Source: Larix kaempferi (taxonomy: Eukaryota > Streptophyta > Pinopsida > Pinales > Pinaceae). Taken from it: DNA of 64,000 nt. Location of the stretch: positions 13,386,001-13,450,000 of the forward strand of contig BSBM01000068.1 of assembly GCA_027924585.1 (NCBI GenBank), in the 5' to 3' direction. Each line of letters opens with the position of its first letter. The first letter of the stretch is position 1. Of the stretch, positions 10,371 to 21,002 are shown piece by piece. Both the position numbers and the translations under genes were made by a program. The notes under the pieces are model-generated. The model saw only the letters and a list, made by a program, of their open reading frames with translations, was not told the origin of the DNA and did no database searches.

Positions 10371-11458
10371 GATAAGAAGTGGGACAAAGTCTGGGACAGG
10401 GACGGGCTTCCAAAAGTCAATCTCTTCAACTGGTTTCTCGCCCACATAAATATTCTCACAGCGGATAATCTTAGGAAAAGAGGAATTGCAGGTCCAGAAA
10501 GATGTATTCTTTGCAAGAACGCGGAGGAGACAGTAGATCATCTCTTTCTGGAATGCAGTTTTTCTAAAGAGGTCTGGCACAGGGCCTATCACAATATTCA
10601 GCCAGATCTCATTCTTCCCACTAATTAGAATGACATTTTTCTAATTGGCATCTTTTATACTCAAACTCGCTATCCAAGAAGCCAGATATCAAATGGGCTT
10701 GGGTTTCCTTTCCAAAGTTTCTCTGCTAGAAGCTTTGGAACGCCAGGAATAAAGAAGTTTTTGAGGATAGCAGGACCTCACCTGGAAAATTTCTTTCGTC
10801 TGCCAAAGCTCTCTAGGTTGATGCCCTCACTTCGAGAGGCATGAGTAACCTTGCCAAAGAACCCTTAGGTGTTGAAGAGAAAATTTGGGTGGCCGACCTC
10901 CTGATTCCTCACATGTCCCCCATGCCCTCCTTCCCCAAAAGTCAAAAGTCTCAAAATTGGCAGATCAGAATGGAACCATCAGAATTCCAGACGTGGATGA
11001 GGACTCGCGTCAGTCACACACTCCTCTTTGATGGTGCCTCAAAGGGAAATCCTGGGTTGGCAGGTGCGGGGGGAGTCCTTTTGGACTCCGAAGGAAACAA
11101 ACTAACAGATTACGCTTAGGGGATCAGAAGGAAAACGAACAATGATGCGGAGTGGATCACCTTGATCAAAGGTATTGATATAGCAAAGGAAAATAATGTC
11201 TAGGACTTAGTAGCTATCGGTGATTCCCTTCTGGTGATTAAGGAAGCTAGGGCCTTAGTAAAAAACAATCGTAAACCCACTTCCAAGTTCCATTTCCACT
11301 TCACTCACACGATCAAAGATCTTAGCTCTATCTCTCTTTTTCACATATTGATAATCAATAATCAACAAGCTAATGCCATGGCAAATATCGAAGCTGGGTT
11401 AAATTATGGTCTTGTTGCCAGAAATGGACAACATATTGCAAATGTATGGGTTCCTTAG
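10371..11458 (+). pseudogene. LINE ORF2, zinc-finger (zf-RVT) and RNase H region
   Basis: After a frameshift near 10,370 the frame reads LPKVNLFNWFLAHINILT and a zf-RVT-type Cys/His cluster (CILCKN...VDHLFLEC) at about 10,504-10,557. A further shift leads to an RNase H domain from about 11,010: LLFDGASKGNPG with the first Asp, NDAEW with Glu, IGDSLL with the second Asp. The last catalytic position reads QQANAMAN where this family has Asp, so the fourth acid is lost. Stops occur near 11,117 and 11,201. The frame ends at 11,458, followed by a 3' region with another frame. Confidence 0.88.
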
Positions 11459-12127
11459 CTTCATGGGTCATTCTAGACCTCTTAACATTTTTTTAATTAT
11501 TGGTTAAGCTTGAATATGGTCAATATCCAGATCTACACCTAGATCTACTTGGGATTTCCTCATGAGTCCCTAAGGCCTTTTCGACGATGCTCCTAGACTA
11601 AATCCACCTGTCTCGCATGCGAGACTTCAATGCATGCAGGAGACAGGGTATCCAGCATCTATATCAAGGAGCAGGGTGACGGTTTCGTCTTCATCCAAAT
11701 CTTTCTTCTCTACTTTATCTTGCATTTCGTTTTAATTTGGTTCAACATGGACTGTGGAAACAATGGTAGCAATGCTGGGATCTGCCTCCCGGCGCTGCAA
11801 TGTTGTCATTGCAGGACTACTATTCAGGTGAATGCGGAAGGAGTCAGGTTGAAGCATTACCTCTCTGCCCTTGAGGTGGTGTAGGGTCATGGAAATGGAG
11901 GCAAATAGGTTCAAGGATCGCTTAGTAATCAGGCAAAGCATGTTCGTCGAGGGCATCCCAAAAATGATGAGACTGGTAGAAGCTAGTCTCCAATGGACGT
12001 GGGTTAGGGGCTGAGCTTCAGGAATTCTGCAAATGGTGTTCATAATGGTTCCGAGCATGACTATGGAAAGAATTGGCGTCCCCTAGATGTGGGTATCTGC
12101 CATAACTAGGGTGGTTCTCTGTAACAA
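11459..12127 (+). other. LINE region between RNase H and the 3' frame
   Basis: This stretch has no intact frame. Short open pieces such as 11,630-11,884 (84 codons, with a Cys cluster LQCCHCRTT) and later stop-broken segments could be the degraded N-terminal half of the frame at 12,128-12,511. I cannot assign them. Confidence 0.4.
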
Positions 12128-12511
12128 GTGAGCGGAAGCTCAGGGGAGACGGGTCATGGCAAGCAATGGAACCTGATTGGGGAAAATGGGGGAATTGTGA
12201 ACCTGGATTCTCCGAGTGGGCCCGAAATTCCATCTCCTGGAGTGCTCTCACACTTACAAGATATTGAGTCTCAGGTTTGCTGGTTGAGAGGTGAAAAAGG
12301 GGACCTGAAAAATGCCCTCTCCCATCTTGCCACCTTTGTTCATATTTCAAATTTAGATATCAAAAACAACAGCAGCAAGATGAAGGAATACTATGAAGGG
12401 TTGGTTAGAAAAATTGAGTCTCTGCACAGTTGTCTTAGGATCCTGGAAGCTAAAGTGGACTACATCAGAACCAGCAAGAGTAATAGTCCATCTGCAATCC
12501 TTGGAATGTAA
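12128..12511 (+). CDS. Extra coiled-coil-like frame at the LINE 3' end
   Basis: A 127-codon frame downstream of RNase H, within the LINE and about 300 bp before its A tail. I do not recognise a family. It starts with a Gly/Ser-rich stretch, then shows spaced leucines and charged residues (SHLQDIESQVCWLRGEKGD, VRKIESLHSCLRILEAKVD), the pattern of an amphipathic helix or coiled coil. A separate LINE at 26,477-28,033 has a longer frame of the same character in the same place. It may be the surviving end of a third ORF, or chance in a decayed 3' region. The Met at 12,128 is only the first available one. Confidence 0.4.
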   Translation: MSGSSGETGHGKQWNLIGENGGIVNLDSPSGPEIPSPGVLSHLQDIESQVCWLRGEKGDLKNALSHLATFVHISNLDIKNNSSKMKEYYEGLVRKIESLHSCLRILEAKVDYIRTSKSNSPSAILGM

Positions 12512-12815
12512 GAGAATGAGGTACTGGCAGAGGGTAGCAAGGACAAGGTTCACCACCTTAATGACAAGTGATTTCTAGTCTAGTTTCCCCATGAAGAATT
12601 TCTGCAGTTTCTTATATTATGTTTTACTTCTGTAATCGACAGCTATGGAAGTCTGTTAATTTTCCTGTTTTCAAAGAATATCAGCTATGTATGAAAAGAA
12701 AAGACTGGGTGTGAGGTGCCTACAACCATCTTTTTGTTGGGTATAGTCTTCCCACTCTTTTTGTAAGACCGTCCTTTTTTAATACAAATCTTTTTAGCCG
12801 TTACTATAAAAAAAA
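12512..12815 (+). other. LINE 3' untranslated region and A tail
   Basis: Non-coding sequence ends in a T-rich stretch, the word gccgttactat and a short A run at about 12,807-12,814. Beyond it begins sequence related to a different LINE. Confidence 0.7.
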
Positions 12816-12821
12816 GGTTGA

Positions 12822-13190
12822 CTCATCATATCTCAAAATGAGATCCAGCAGTTCAACTATTGCACAAGATCCTACAGAAACTCAATTGTTGTTTCGTCTA
12901 TTGGATCTTCCTTACCAATCATGAAACAGTGTATGGTAATACTTGCATACCTTTCCAATGACTTCCCCCCTTATGAACCAACAACCATACTCCATGGATA
13001 CCAAAGTTTTTAATAATTTCCTCCTCTATAAACATGATTGAAAGTAATACACTCCATATTTTATTTTAATCTTTTGACTTCCTCCAAAAGCTACCTCAAG
13101 TATATATTATTACACACTTGGCATTCTCTAAACCATTTTATAGTAAGCATCAAATCCCTATAAACATGTAAACACTTAATTTGTAGAGTC
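12822..13190 (-). mobile_element. Minus-strand LINE RNase H tail, remnant
   Basis: This sequence aligns by eye with 33,640-34,010 and 49,250-49,620, where it is the C-terminal RNase H end of a minus-strand LINE. The shared words include catggatacc, ttgacttcctcca and agcatcaaatcc. The resemblance fades near 13,190. The plus-strand LINE probably inserted at this older remnant. Confidence 0.7.
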
Positions 13191-14475
13191 CCTCCTACTT
13201 AATCAAGGTTACATACTAATATTTCATCCTTGGAGATACAACATGGTTAGTTTAGAAAAAATTAAAATTAATAGTTGTGGACAGATTATAGTAAATAATA
13301 GTATAGCTTGTTTGGGAATAAATTACTACTTAATAGGGGTTAAATTGTCATTCAGGATTGGTGTTTATGTGTTCATTAAAATTTGGGGAGGAATTAAAAT
13401 TAATTATCCGATAGGGTATATTCCTTATTTTTGACAATTCTAAGATGGTTCAAGGGACTAATCTTCAACAATTGATAATTTAGAAAAGGGAATTAAAAGT
13501 ACACTAGAAATTAAATGAAGATTTACAACTGAAGCTATTCTAACTTATGTGTAGATTTGGGGACATTTAATATGATTTCATTAATAATGTTGAATGTACA
13601 GTTTATTGGTACAAGTCTAAGAAGAATTTAAAAGGAAGAAATTACACATAAATTCTATTAGACAATCCATTAAAGTAACTAAATTTTATAGGCTATCCAT
13701 AATTTATAATTTTACCAAATGTATTTATTTGCACATAGAACGCTAATTGATTTCCTATTTAAATAAGCATGCAATTAGCCACAAATCTAAATCTAATATA
13801 AATTTGAGTGAACATAAGAAGTTCCCTCTTTTAGTTATTTATTACCAGAATCGTAAATGCAAATAATCTAAAAAACTGAATTGATTTAGCTAGAGGTACT
13901 TACCTAGTTGATCTCAACTGTTTCTAGTTGCAAATATCCTTTCGAGCCTTTGCAACAATCCTCTCCATAGTAGCTCGGGTAGAACTTCCCTTCTGTTGAC
14001 CTACAACTGCAACCCTATCTCCTCTGCAACAACTAATGTGGAGGGAGCAACAATCCAAACCAATTTCCTTAGCTCAAAGTCAAGGACCCCCGAGCCCCTA
14101 GTAGACAATACTATACTAGCTTCTTTGAAAACTCCCGTACTCAGCCTCCCTCCTCCAGACTCCACCATTCACTCCCAAAATCCCAGCAAGAAACCAGAGC
14201 TCCCTCCAAAATACCAAAAACCATCCCCTAATTTAGTCCCAATTCACCCATTTTATGAAAGATTTTTCCTGATTAATTAAATTTTGGATATTTTTGCATG
14301 AGAGCCACATGGCCCTCATGCATCCACTTTTTTTTAAACCTGATTAATTAATCCTAACTAATATTTATGAATGCCTAAAATTTATTACTATTTCATTCCA
14401 TTTTATGTATATTTTTATTTTGTTTTCCCAATAAATATTAGTTATTATGTTATTACCACCTAATAGCTAACCTAG
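13191..14475. other. AT-rich stretch with no recognisable gene
   Basis: I see no coding similarity. A 94-codon frame at 13,996-14,280 is Pro/Ser/Thr-rich without known motifs and is not called. A near-perfect inverted repeat with 12-bp arms (gcatgagagcca and its partner, one mismatch) lies at 14,296-14,321. Confidence 0.5.
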
Positions 14476-15076
14476 TTTAATAGTTATAGCATTAATTCAC
14501 AATACTCTTGGATCTTTACTGAGAGAATAACATATACAGTATATCAATGCATAACAATCACAATAAGCATGACAAGCATCACAAGAATCAAAAGCATGAG
14601 AGACAAGAGACATAGAGTTTCCGTGGGGAAAACCCTAAGGTGAAAAAACCCACAACTTCCTCAGAGATAGAGAGAGAAATGGCTCAACCAAAGTACAACC
14701 AAAATACACTTAAGATAGTCTCCTAGAACAGATGATCCTCCTCCTCACTAGTGCGCCACTTTCTGAGTGAGAGAAGTGTGATTTTCCGAATGATCAAAAT
14801 AGAGATCTCCTGATCTCTATTTATACTAACTTGTTTGCCCAGTGACCTTATGGGGCCGACTTGTCTAGCTAGGTACATCCACAATATAATATATATTTCA
14901 GGGCCGACCCCACACATGGTGGTCTAATAACCCATCGCCAAGTACACACACTTGCGACACTTGTCAATACACATGACGACACTTCCTTATAGAGGAATAA
15001 CACATCTCTTATAAGGGTACAATAAATATATATGAAATACATAGATGAAATACATTCCGAAGTTACATATACATCA
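14476..15076 (-). repeat. Copia-2 3' LTR (left copy)
   Basis: Pairs with 21,003-21,603. From 14,490 to 15,076 the match is close; the outer end (14,476-14,489) is unlike the right copy and lacks the expected TG. A minus-strand TATA box tataaatag lies at 14,817-14,825. Confidence 0.9.
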
Positions 15077-15088
15077 ACACTCCCTCTT
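15077..15088 (-). other. Copia-2 polypurine tract
   Basis: On the minus strand aagagggagtgt abuts the 3' LTR start (TGATG), the common form of this tract in plant copia elements. Confidence 0.85.
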
Positions 15089-15284
15089 AACTAGGAAGGT
15101 ATTTCTCAACATATATCTGCTAGACAAGTCTTCTTCTCGGGATCATCATCATCGTCACTGCTGCTGCTATCTCAACCAATCTCTGACTCTACACATCATA
15201 GGAAGTTCTACAGAGCCAGTCCTTTTTCATACTGGATGTAGACCCACCACCTGCAGGTCTTCGTCATCACTGGTCATACCGTGG

Positions 15285-15800
15285 AAATATCAGGACTTAT
15301 TACGTGTGTCACAAAACCTTAAAAGAGTCTCTTGAATAGCAAGAACAGTAAAGAGCATCTGAGGCCTTTTTCATCCTGTCTAGATCTCCAGGACTTATTA
15401 CATGTGACCCCACCACAAAACCTCGAAAGATAATCCCAGGACTGATTACGAGCACAAGGCTCAACCTATCGGATCTCCCAGGGCACAAATTACATGTGGT
15501 CACCACAAAACCTCGAAAGAGCATCCCAGGACTGATTACGAGCACAAGGCTCAACCTACCGGATCTCCCAGGGCACAAATTACATGTGGTCATGGCAAAA
15601 CCTTGAAAGAGCATCCCAGGACTGATTACAAGCACACGACTCAACCTATCGGATCTCCCAGGGCACAAATTACATGCCACAAGACAAAACCTCGAAAGAG
15701 CATCTTCCAGATATCCCAGGGCACAAATTACATTCCATAGGAAAAACCTCGAAAGACTATCTGCAGATCTCCCAAGGCACAAATTACATGCTTATCTGCA
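15285..15800. repeat. 90-bp tandem array in the Copia-2 3' region
   Basis: The words ggatctcccagggcacaaat and ccaggactgattac recur at a spacing of 90 bp (ggatctccca at 15,471, 15,561 and 15,651), with shorter degenerate units on both sides. It lies between the pol stop and the polypurine tract. Because 90 is a multiple of three, the minus strand stays open for 157 codons (15,309-15,782) as a 30-residue repeat with CNLCPGRS; I do not treat that as a gene. Confidence 0.9.
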
Positions 15801-15839
15801 CAACCTGTTCCACGGCCACAGAGTATCAACCTGATACTC

Positions 15840-16330
15840 ACCATACATCATCTTGATGTACACATGATCATCCTGATCATCATCACTGCAACATCCTGCT
15901 GCATGTCATCTGGAGCAACATCCTGAAGCTCATCATCCATGATCATCCTGATCATACTATCATCATACATGATCCCCCTGATCATACAATGCATCCACCT
16001 GATACATATCAACATACATGATCTACTTGATCATACAATGTATCCACTTGATACATATACAGATACATGGTCCAAGCATCCAACATGATGCATATACAAA
16101 GTACATACACATAATCCAACCGATCATATCCAGCATCCAACATGATGCGTACATACATATAAATGATCCAACTGATCATATCTAGCATCCAACATGATGC
16201 ATACATATATATACATATAAATGATCGAACTGATCATATCCATCATCCAACATGATGCATACATACATATATAAATGATCCAACTGATCATACAAAGCAG
16301 AAACCAGAACATCATCCTGATGCTCATCAT
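15840..16330. repeat. 52-58-bp tandem array in the Copia-2 3' region
   Basis: Units begin catccaacatgatgc at 16,077, 16,134, 16,186 and 16,244 and include the palindrome tgatca. Upstream (15,840-16,076) are looser repeats of atcatcctgatcat. Self-complementary tgatca blocks could fold. Confidence 0.85.
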
Positions 16331-16405
16331 CTAGCGCTTACATCCACAGTCATGTGAAGGATCCTCCTTCCAACATGATTGGAATGGCTTCAGCAAATGT
16401 GTCCA

Positions 16406-18817
16406 TCACTTCTTCCTCGAAGTGTCATCAATCTGAAGAACACCAAGCCTCTCCCTGAAGTACTCGAACTTCACCCTGGCTAGTGGCTTCGTCAGTACAT
16501 CTGCAATTTGCTCGTCCGTCGCAACGTACAGGAGCTTCACAGCTCCTCTCTGCACCATATCCATGATATAGTGATATTTGATCTCTATGTGTTTTGACCT
16601 GTCATGAAACACTGGGTTCTCAGACAGCTTCACACAACTTTGGTTATCACAAAAGATGCCAGTAGCATCCAACGGAAGATCAAATAACTCAGACAGTAGC
16701 TTCCATAGCCATACTGCCTCACAACTAGCTGAATAGGCTGCAACATACTCTGCCTTAGCTATACTCAGTGCTACGTAGGATTGCTTCCTGCTAAACCAAG
16801 AGATCACACTTGATCCCATACTGAAGCAGCACCCAGATGTGCTCTTCCTATCTGCAGCACTGCCAGCCCAATCTGAATCAACATAACCCTGCAGGTTAAA
16901 CTTTTGATTCGCTTCATACTTGAGCCCATAATCCACTGTACCCTTTAGGTACCTCAGAACATGATTTACAACAACTAGGTGAACACTCCTTGGATCTGTC
17001 AGGAACTGGCTCAAAGTGTTCACCGCAAAGAAAATATCTGGTCTCGTGTTTGTCAGGTACATCAAGGACCCAATCATCTGACGATACATAGAGACATCAA
17101 CTAGCTCAGATGAAGCATCACATAGAAGTTTAAGATTCAATGCCATAGGTGTGGCCATGTCCTTGAAATCCATCATCCTGAATCTCTTCAGGATATCTAC
17201 TGTGTACTTCCCTTGACCAAGGAAGATCCCACCTACACTCTGCCACACCTCCATACCTAGGAAATAATGCATCATTCCCAAATCTTTCATATCGAACTCG
17301 GTAGCAAGCTTCCTTTTAGTATCTGCAATCAATTTGTTATCTCCTGTTACAAATAAGTCATCCACATATAGGAGTAGAATCACAGGATTCCCTTCCTCAA
17401 CCTTGTAGTAAAGGTTGGAATTTGCTTTACTCTTGGTAAAGCCCAAACTAGATAGGAAACTGTCCATCCTACCATACCAAGTTCTAGGAGCTTGCTTCAA
17501 GCCATACAAGGCTTTCTTCAATATGCACACATATGACTCCTTGGCATGTATTTCAAAACCAAGTGGCTGCTCCACATATACTTCCTCTTCAACTACACCA
17601 TTCAAGAAAGCAGTCTTGACATCCATCTGGTGTATTTTCCATTTCATTGCTGCATCCAGGGAAAGTACTGTTCTGATGGAAATATACCTGGCTACAGGCG
17701 CAAAGGTTTCTTCATAATCTAATCCCTCTTTCTGAGAGAAGCCACGAGCTACGAATCTTGCTTTGTATTTCTCTACATTGCCATCTGCAGCATGCTTGAA
17801 TTTGTAGATCCATTTGGAAGTCACAACAGACTTCTCTTTAGGTCTTGGGACAACATCCCAAACATTATTCTTCATTATTGATTGGTATTCCTCAACCATG
17901 GCATCCTTCCATTCTTTCTTTTCCGCTACTTCTTCATAACTGGAAGGTTCTTTGTTCATAATATCACAGAGTAAAGCAACATAGCTGGTATGTGATCTGG
18001 TTCTCTTCTTTGCTCTGTGTTCTTCTTCTAGAATGCCAAATCTTTCTGCATCTTGAATGAGCTCTCTAGCCCATGCAGGTTTCCTTTTGTGAGAGTTATC
18101 CTCATGGGGTGGATCTACAGGTTCTTGCGGATCTTCAAACTCACAAACAACTTTTGGAATTGCTTCAGTCATGGTAGTGTCTTGAAATCTAGTTTCCTTA
18201 GGTTCTTCATAAACTTTGATAGGTGCCTTCCTTGATTTGATGAATGCTGAGTTTTCATCAAATGTTACATCCCTGCTGACATCAATCTTTTTGAACCCTA
18301 GAAAGTATATTCTGTAAGCCTTCGAGCTTTCATTGTAACCCACAAAGATACCCTTCTTTCCTGAAGGATCTAGTTTGGTCCTCTTTTCCTTTGGGACATG
18401 AGTGTATACTGGACAACCAAATATTCTGAGATGGCTAACTTTAGGTTTCTTACTAGAAAATACCTCTTCTGGAGTTTTGTTGTCCAATATCTTATGGGGT
18501 GTTCTGTTCTGTACATATACAGTTGTTCTAGATGCTTCTGCCCATAGATGCATAGGTAGATTCTGGTCATGCAGCATTGCCCTTGCTGCTTCCATGATTG
18601 TTCTGTTCTTCCTTTCTGCAACTCCATGCTGTTGAGGATTATAAGGAGCATTCAACTCCCTCTTAATCCTTGAATCACTGCAAAGCTTCTTGAAGTCACC
18701 TGAGGTGAATTCTCCACCATTGACCGATCTGAATTTTTTGATCTTCTTGTCAGTTTGATTCTCCATCAAGGCTTTGAATTCCTTGAACTTATCAAACACC
18801 TCATCTTTGTTCTTCAA
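16406..18817 (-). CDS. Copia-2 pol: integrase C-terminus, reverse transcriptase, RNase H
   Basis: An 803-codon open frame carries most of copia pol. In order: integrase core end (NGGEFTSGDF, HGVAERKNRT with the catalytic Glu), RIFGCPVYTHVP, KGIFVGYN; RT with WIYKFKHAADG, FVARGFSQKEG, HQMDVKTAFLNG, LYGLKQAPRTWYG and LYVDDLFVTGD; RNase H with YVDSDWAGS, KAEYVAA, IFCDNQSCVKL, SKHIEIKYH and DEQIADVLTKPL, ending LGVLQIDD. All catalytic acids that I can place are present. The Met at 18,817 is not a real start: the same frame continues upstream past a stop at a conserved Tyr position (18,818-18,820). RT and RNase H could be functional as domains, but the polyprotein is broken. Confidence 0.95.
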   Translation of the reverse strand: MKNKDEVFDKFKEFKALMENQTDKKIKKFRSVNGGEFTSGDFKKLCSDSRIKRELNAPYNPQQHGVAERKNRTIMEAARAMLHDQNLPMHLWAEASRTTVYVQNRTPHKILDNKTPEEVFSSKKPKVSHLRIFGCPVYTHVPKEKRTKLDPSGKKGIFVGYNESSKAYRIYFLGFKKIDVSRDVTFDENSAFIKSRKAPIKVYEEPKETRFQDTTMTEAIPKVVCEFEDPQEPVDPPHEDNSHKRKPAWARELIQDAERFGILEEEHRAKKRTRSHTSYVALLCDIMNKEPSSYEEVAEKKEWKDAMVEEYQSIMKNNVWDVVPRPKEKSVVTSKWIYKFKHAADGNVEKYKARFVARGFSQKEGLDYEETFAPVARYISIRTVLSLDAAMKWKIHQMDVKTAFLNGVVEEEVYVEQPLGFEIHAKESYVCILKKALYGLKQAPRTWYGRMDSFLSSLGFTKSKANSNLYYKVEEGNPVILLLYVDDLFVTGDNKLIADTKRKLATEFDMKDLGMMHYFLGMEVWQSVGGIFLGQGKYTVDILKRFRMMDFKDMATPMALNLKLLCDASSELVDVSMYRQMIGSLMYLTNTRPDIFFAVNTLSQFLTDPRSVHLVVVNHVLRYLKGTVDYGLKYEANQKFNLQGYVDSDWAGSAADRKSTSGCCFSMGSSVISWFSRKQSYVALSIAKAEYVAAYSASCEAVWLWKLLSELFDLPLDATGIFCDNQSCVKLSENPVFHDRSKHIEIKYHYIMDMVQRGAVKLLYVATDEQIADVLTKPLARVKFEYFRERLGVLQIDDTSRKK

Positions 18818-18820
18818 AAA

Positions 18821-19234
18821 TTATACCCAAGTCTTCCTGGAGAAGTCATCAATAAATGAGACATAGTAAACATACCCACTCAGAGAACTAGATGACATAG
18901 GACCACATACATCTGAGTGGATGATTTCCAGGATATCTTTTGCCTTGCTTTCACTGCTTGGGAAAGCCTTCTTAATGTTCTTACCTTTTGCACATCCTTT
19001 GCAGACACCTTCATGTTTGGTCTTGATTTCAGAAAGACCCTCTACAGCCTTGCTTGCAATTGGAAGTGCCCTATAGTGCATATGAGTAAGTCTTCTATGC
19101 CAAAGTTCACTTGGCTCCATGGATTCATGCACCATGGCATGTTCAGGTTGTCCCTTCAAATTATACAAACCTCCCTATTGCTCTCCAATCATTACTGCAT
19201 CATCTATGGTCTTTCCCTTTGGCCACATTAGGAC
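18821..19234 (-). pseudogene. Copia-2 pre-integrase and integrase N-terminal part
   Basis: The frame 19,168-18,821 shows the pre-integrase zinc-binding region (LWHRRLTHMHYRAL, CKGCAKGK) and the integrase core start (DILEIIHSDVCGPM, SFIDDFSRKTWV). Stops at the start (about 19,169) and at 18,818-18,820 separate it from protease and from the long pol frame; the second replaces a conserved Tyr in WVYFL. Otherwise the frame matches the family well. Confidence 0.9.
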
Positions 19235-20476
19235 TTAGCCATCCACAAATGCAACCCTCATACCTTTTGCATCCAATGCAGAGATGGAGAGTAAGTTCTT
19301 CTTGAACCTAGGTACATAAAGGACTTCTTTCATCTTCAAAGATTTTCCAGAATCTAGGTTGTAGGAGGTTTCACCACTTCCTTTGATTGGGTATTGATAA
19401 TCATCCCCAAGTTTCACTTTATGGTGTGATTCATGTTCAGATAGATTTACAAAAGATTCTTTAAACCCAGTCATGTGTTTGGAAGCCCCACTATCAATCA
19501 ACCAATCATTACAACCATGGGAGATAGTACCTGTGAGAGTAGAAATTAGAACACACTCTTCTTCACTTGATGAGTCATCATCACTATCACTTTCTGCCCT
19601 AGCCTTATTCTTTGGGGGTTCATCATCTTCGGCAGCATGAGCATGATATCTTCTTTTGTTATTCTTCTTATTCTTGTTGAAGTTGTTGTTGTTGTCTTTC
19701 TTCTTCTTGGGACAATCTGAAGCAAAGTGTCTCTTCTCATTGCAATTGAAGCATTTGAGATATTTCTTATCTTTATGATAATGGTGATGATTCCTTCTTG
19801 GACTTGCCTTTCCTGGCATGTGCTGTGAGAGCTTGATCTCATTTCCCATATTTTCTTCTCGGGCCACAAGCCTAGATTCTTCTTGAGAGCATTCCTCCCA
19901 TAGTCTATTGAAAGAGATCAATTTCTTTCTTGCACAGATTCCTTGAATAAAGGAATCCCATGACCTGGGTAGGCCATTTAGAGTGGTCATCACCACTTCA
20001 CCATTCTCCACCATTTCATCCACTACTTCTAGTTGTTCCTTGATCTGGGAGACCCTTGAAAAATAAGATTGAATGGTTTCTCCATTCTGAAACTTTACTC
20101 ATTTCAATTGGTTCCCCAGAGTCATATTTCGATTTATGTTCTTCCCTTCAAATAGCTTGGTCAAAGAGTCAAACATATCCTTGTGTGTCTTTAGAGAAGA
20201 CACATGGGGTATGAGATGGTCTTTGATAGAATCAACAATGATTCTCTTTGCCTTGACCAAGTTATTCTTATGCAATACCTTAGCCTCTTCATCCTCTGGG
20301 ATAGGGATGTCTTCTTTTACATATGAGACCAACTCATTCTCTTCCAGGATTAACCCAATCCTATACTTCCAAGCTCGGAAGTTATCAACTCCTTCAAGCT
20401 TATCCTCAAGCTTGGTGTGGTGAGACATCTTAAAGAGTACTTCAAATGGAAATAGAAAATATTTAAGTCTTACCAC
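19235..20476 (-). pseudogene. Copia-2 gag and protease
   Basis: Gag starts most likely at MSHHTKLEDKLEG (about 20,428) rather than at the upstream Met at 20,476. The frame runs through NFRAWKYRIGLIL to a stop at 20,099, then continues in the same frame with YFSRVSQIKEQLE. The CCHC knuckle CFNCNEKRHFASDC (about 19,760-19,718) has all four ligands. An Asn/Lys-rich and acidic linker leads to the protease motif WLIDSGASKHMTG near 19,505-19,470. One stop inside gag and one after the protease region break the polyprotein. Confidence 0.9.
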
Positions 20477-20990
20477 TTGAAATGCTGAAAACTGGATCTG
20501 GTCTCGGATTAGGGTTTATCGAAAAAACCCTAAAAATTCAAAATGTGAATTTCAACTTTCTGAAAGGATAGAAAGATGCGCCTTGATGAGATGATCAGCC
20601 TGGTGTATTCAGAATTTGAGATCAGCAAAGCGTTACCCTTCAAATTTTCCTTTTTGTCCTCCCGGGTTCACTAGCGAGAGACCTGAATTAGGGTTTGCAT
20701 TTCTCGGAGATCTACCAAGCCAAAAATCTTGATCCAAAGCTCTAAACTTCGATTTTTGCAAGTAGCTTCCAGCTATGTCTTCAGATTTCAGCAATTCCTA
20801 TTTTTGTGGAAACCCTATTTTTTAGGGCCAAATCTGAAAATGCTCAGAATTGAATTCTGATTGGACAGATAGATTCTCCTTGATGATTAGAGTCAATCTA
20901 CTATACTGCTTTTCCAAAATCTATGGAGAGAAACCTAATAAACAAGAAACTCAAGTTTCCGTCACTGCAAAATGTCTTCTTCTCAGGTTA
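20477..20990 (-). other. Copia-2 leader
   Basis: A 0.5-kb leader between the primer-binding site and gag has no coding frame. Related sequence is in Copia-3 at about 61,190-61,400, with extra tandem repeats in front. Confidence 0.75.
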
Positions 20991-21002
20991 GCTCTGATAC
21001 CA
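20991..21002 (-). other. Copia-2 primer-binding site (initiator Met tRNA)
   Basis: Minus-strand tggtatcagagc directly follows the 5' LTR, an exact match to the usual plant initiator-Met complement. Confidence 0.92.

Larger units (their letters stand above)
1..12815 (+). mobile_element. L1-type LINE retrotransposon, interrupted by a copia element
   Basis: A non-LTR retrotransposon begins before the window and runs to an A-rich 3' end near 12,805-12,815. It is interrupted at 934-7,139 by a complete copia element. Seen in order: ORF1 with a CCHC zinc knuckle, ORF2 with endonuclease, reverse transcriptase, zinc-finger and RNase H regions, an additional coiled-coil-like frame, and a 3' UTR ending in a short A run. 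ORF1 and ORF2 overlap as TAATG at 7,194-7,198. Many stops and at least three frameshifts show that it is dead. The 5' target duplication is outside the window, so the 3' boundary rests on the A run and on the start of a different LINE remnant at 12,822. Confidence 0.9.

Noticed and set aside
13996-14280. 94-codon Pro/Ser/Thr-rich frame
   Set aside because: No recognised motif, no second copy and no gene-like context.
15285-16330. CRISPR-like array
   Set aside because: Units are contiguous or nearly so without unique spacers, lie inside a copia element, and the genome is eukaryotic.
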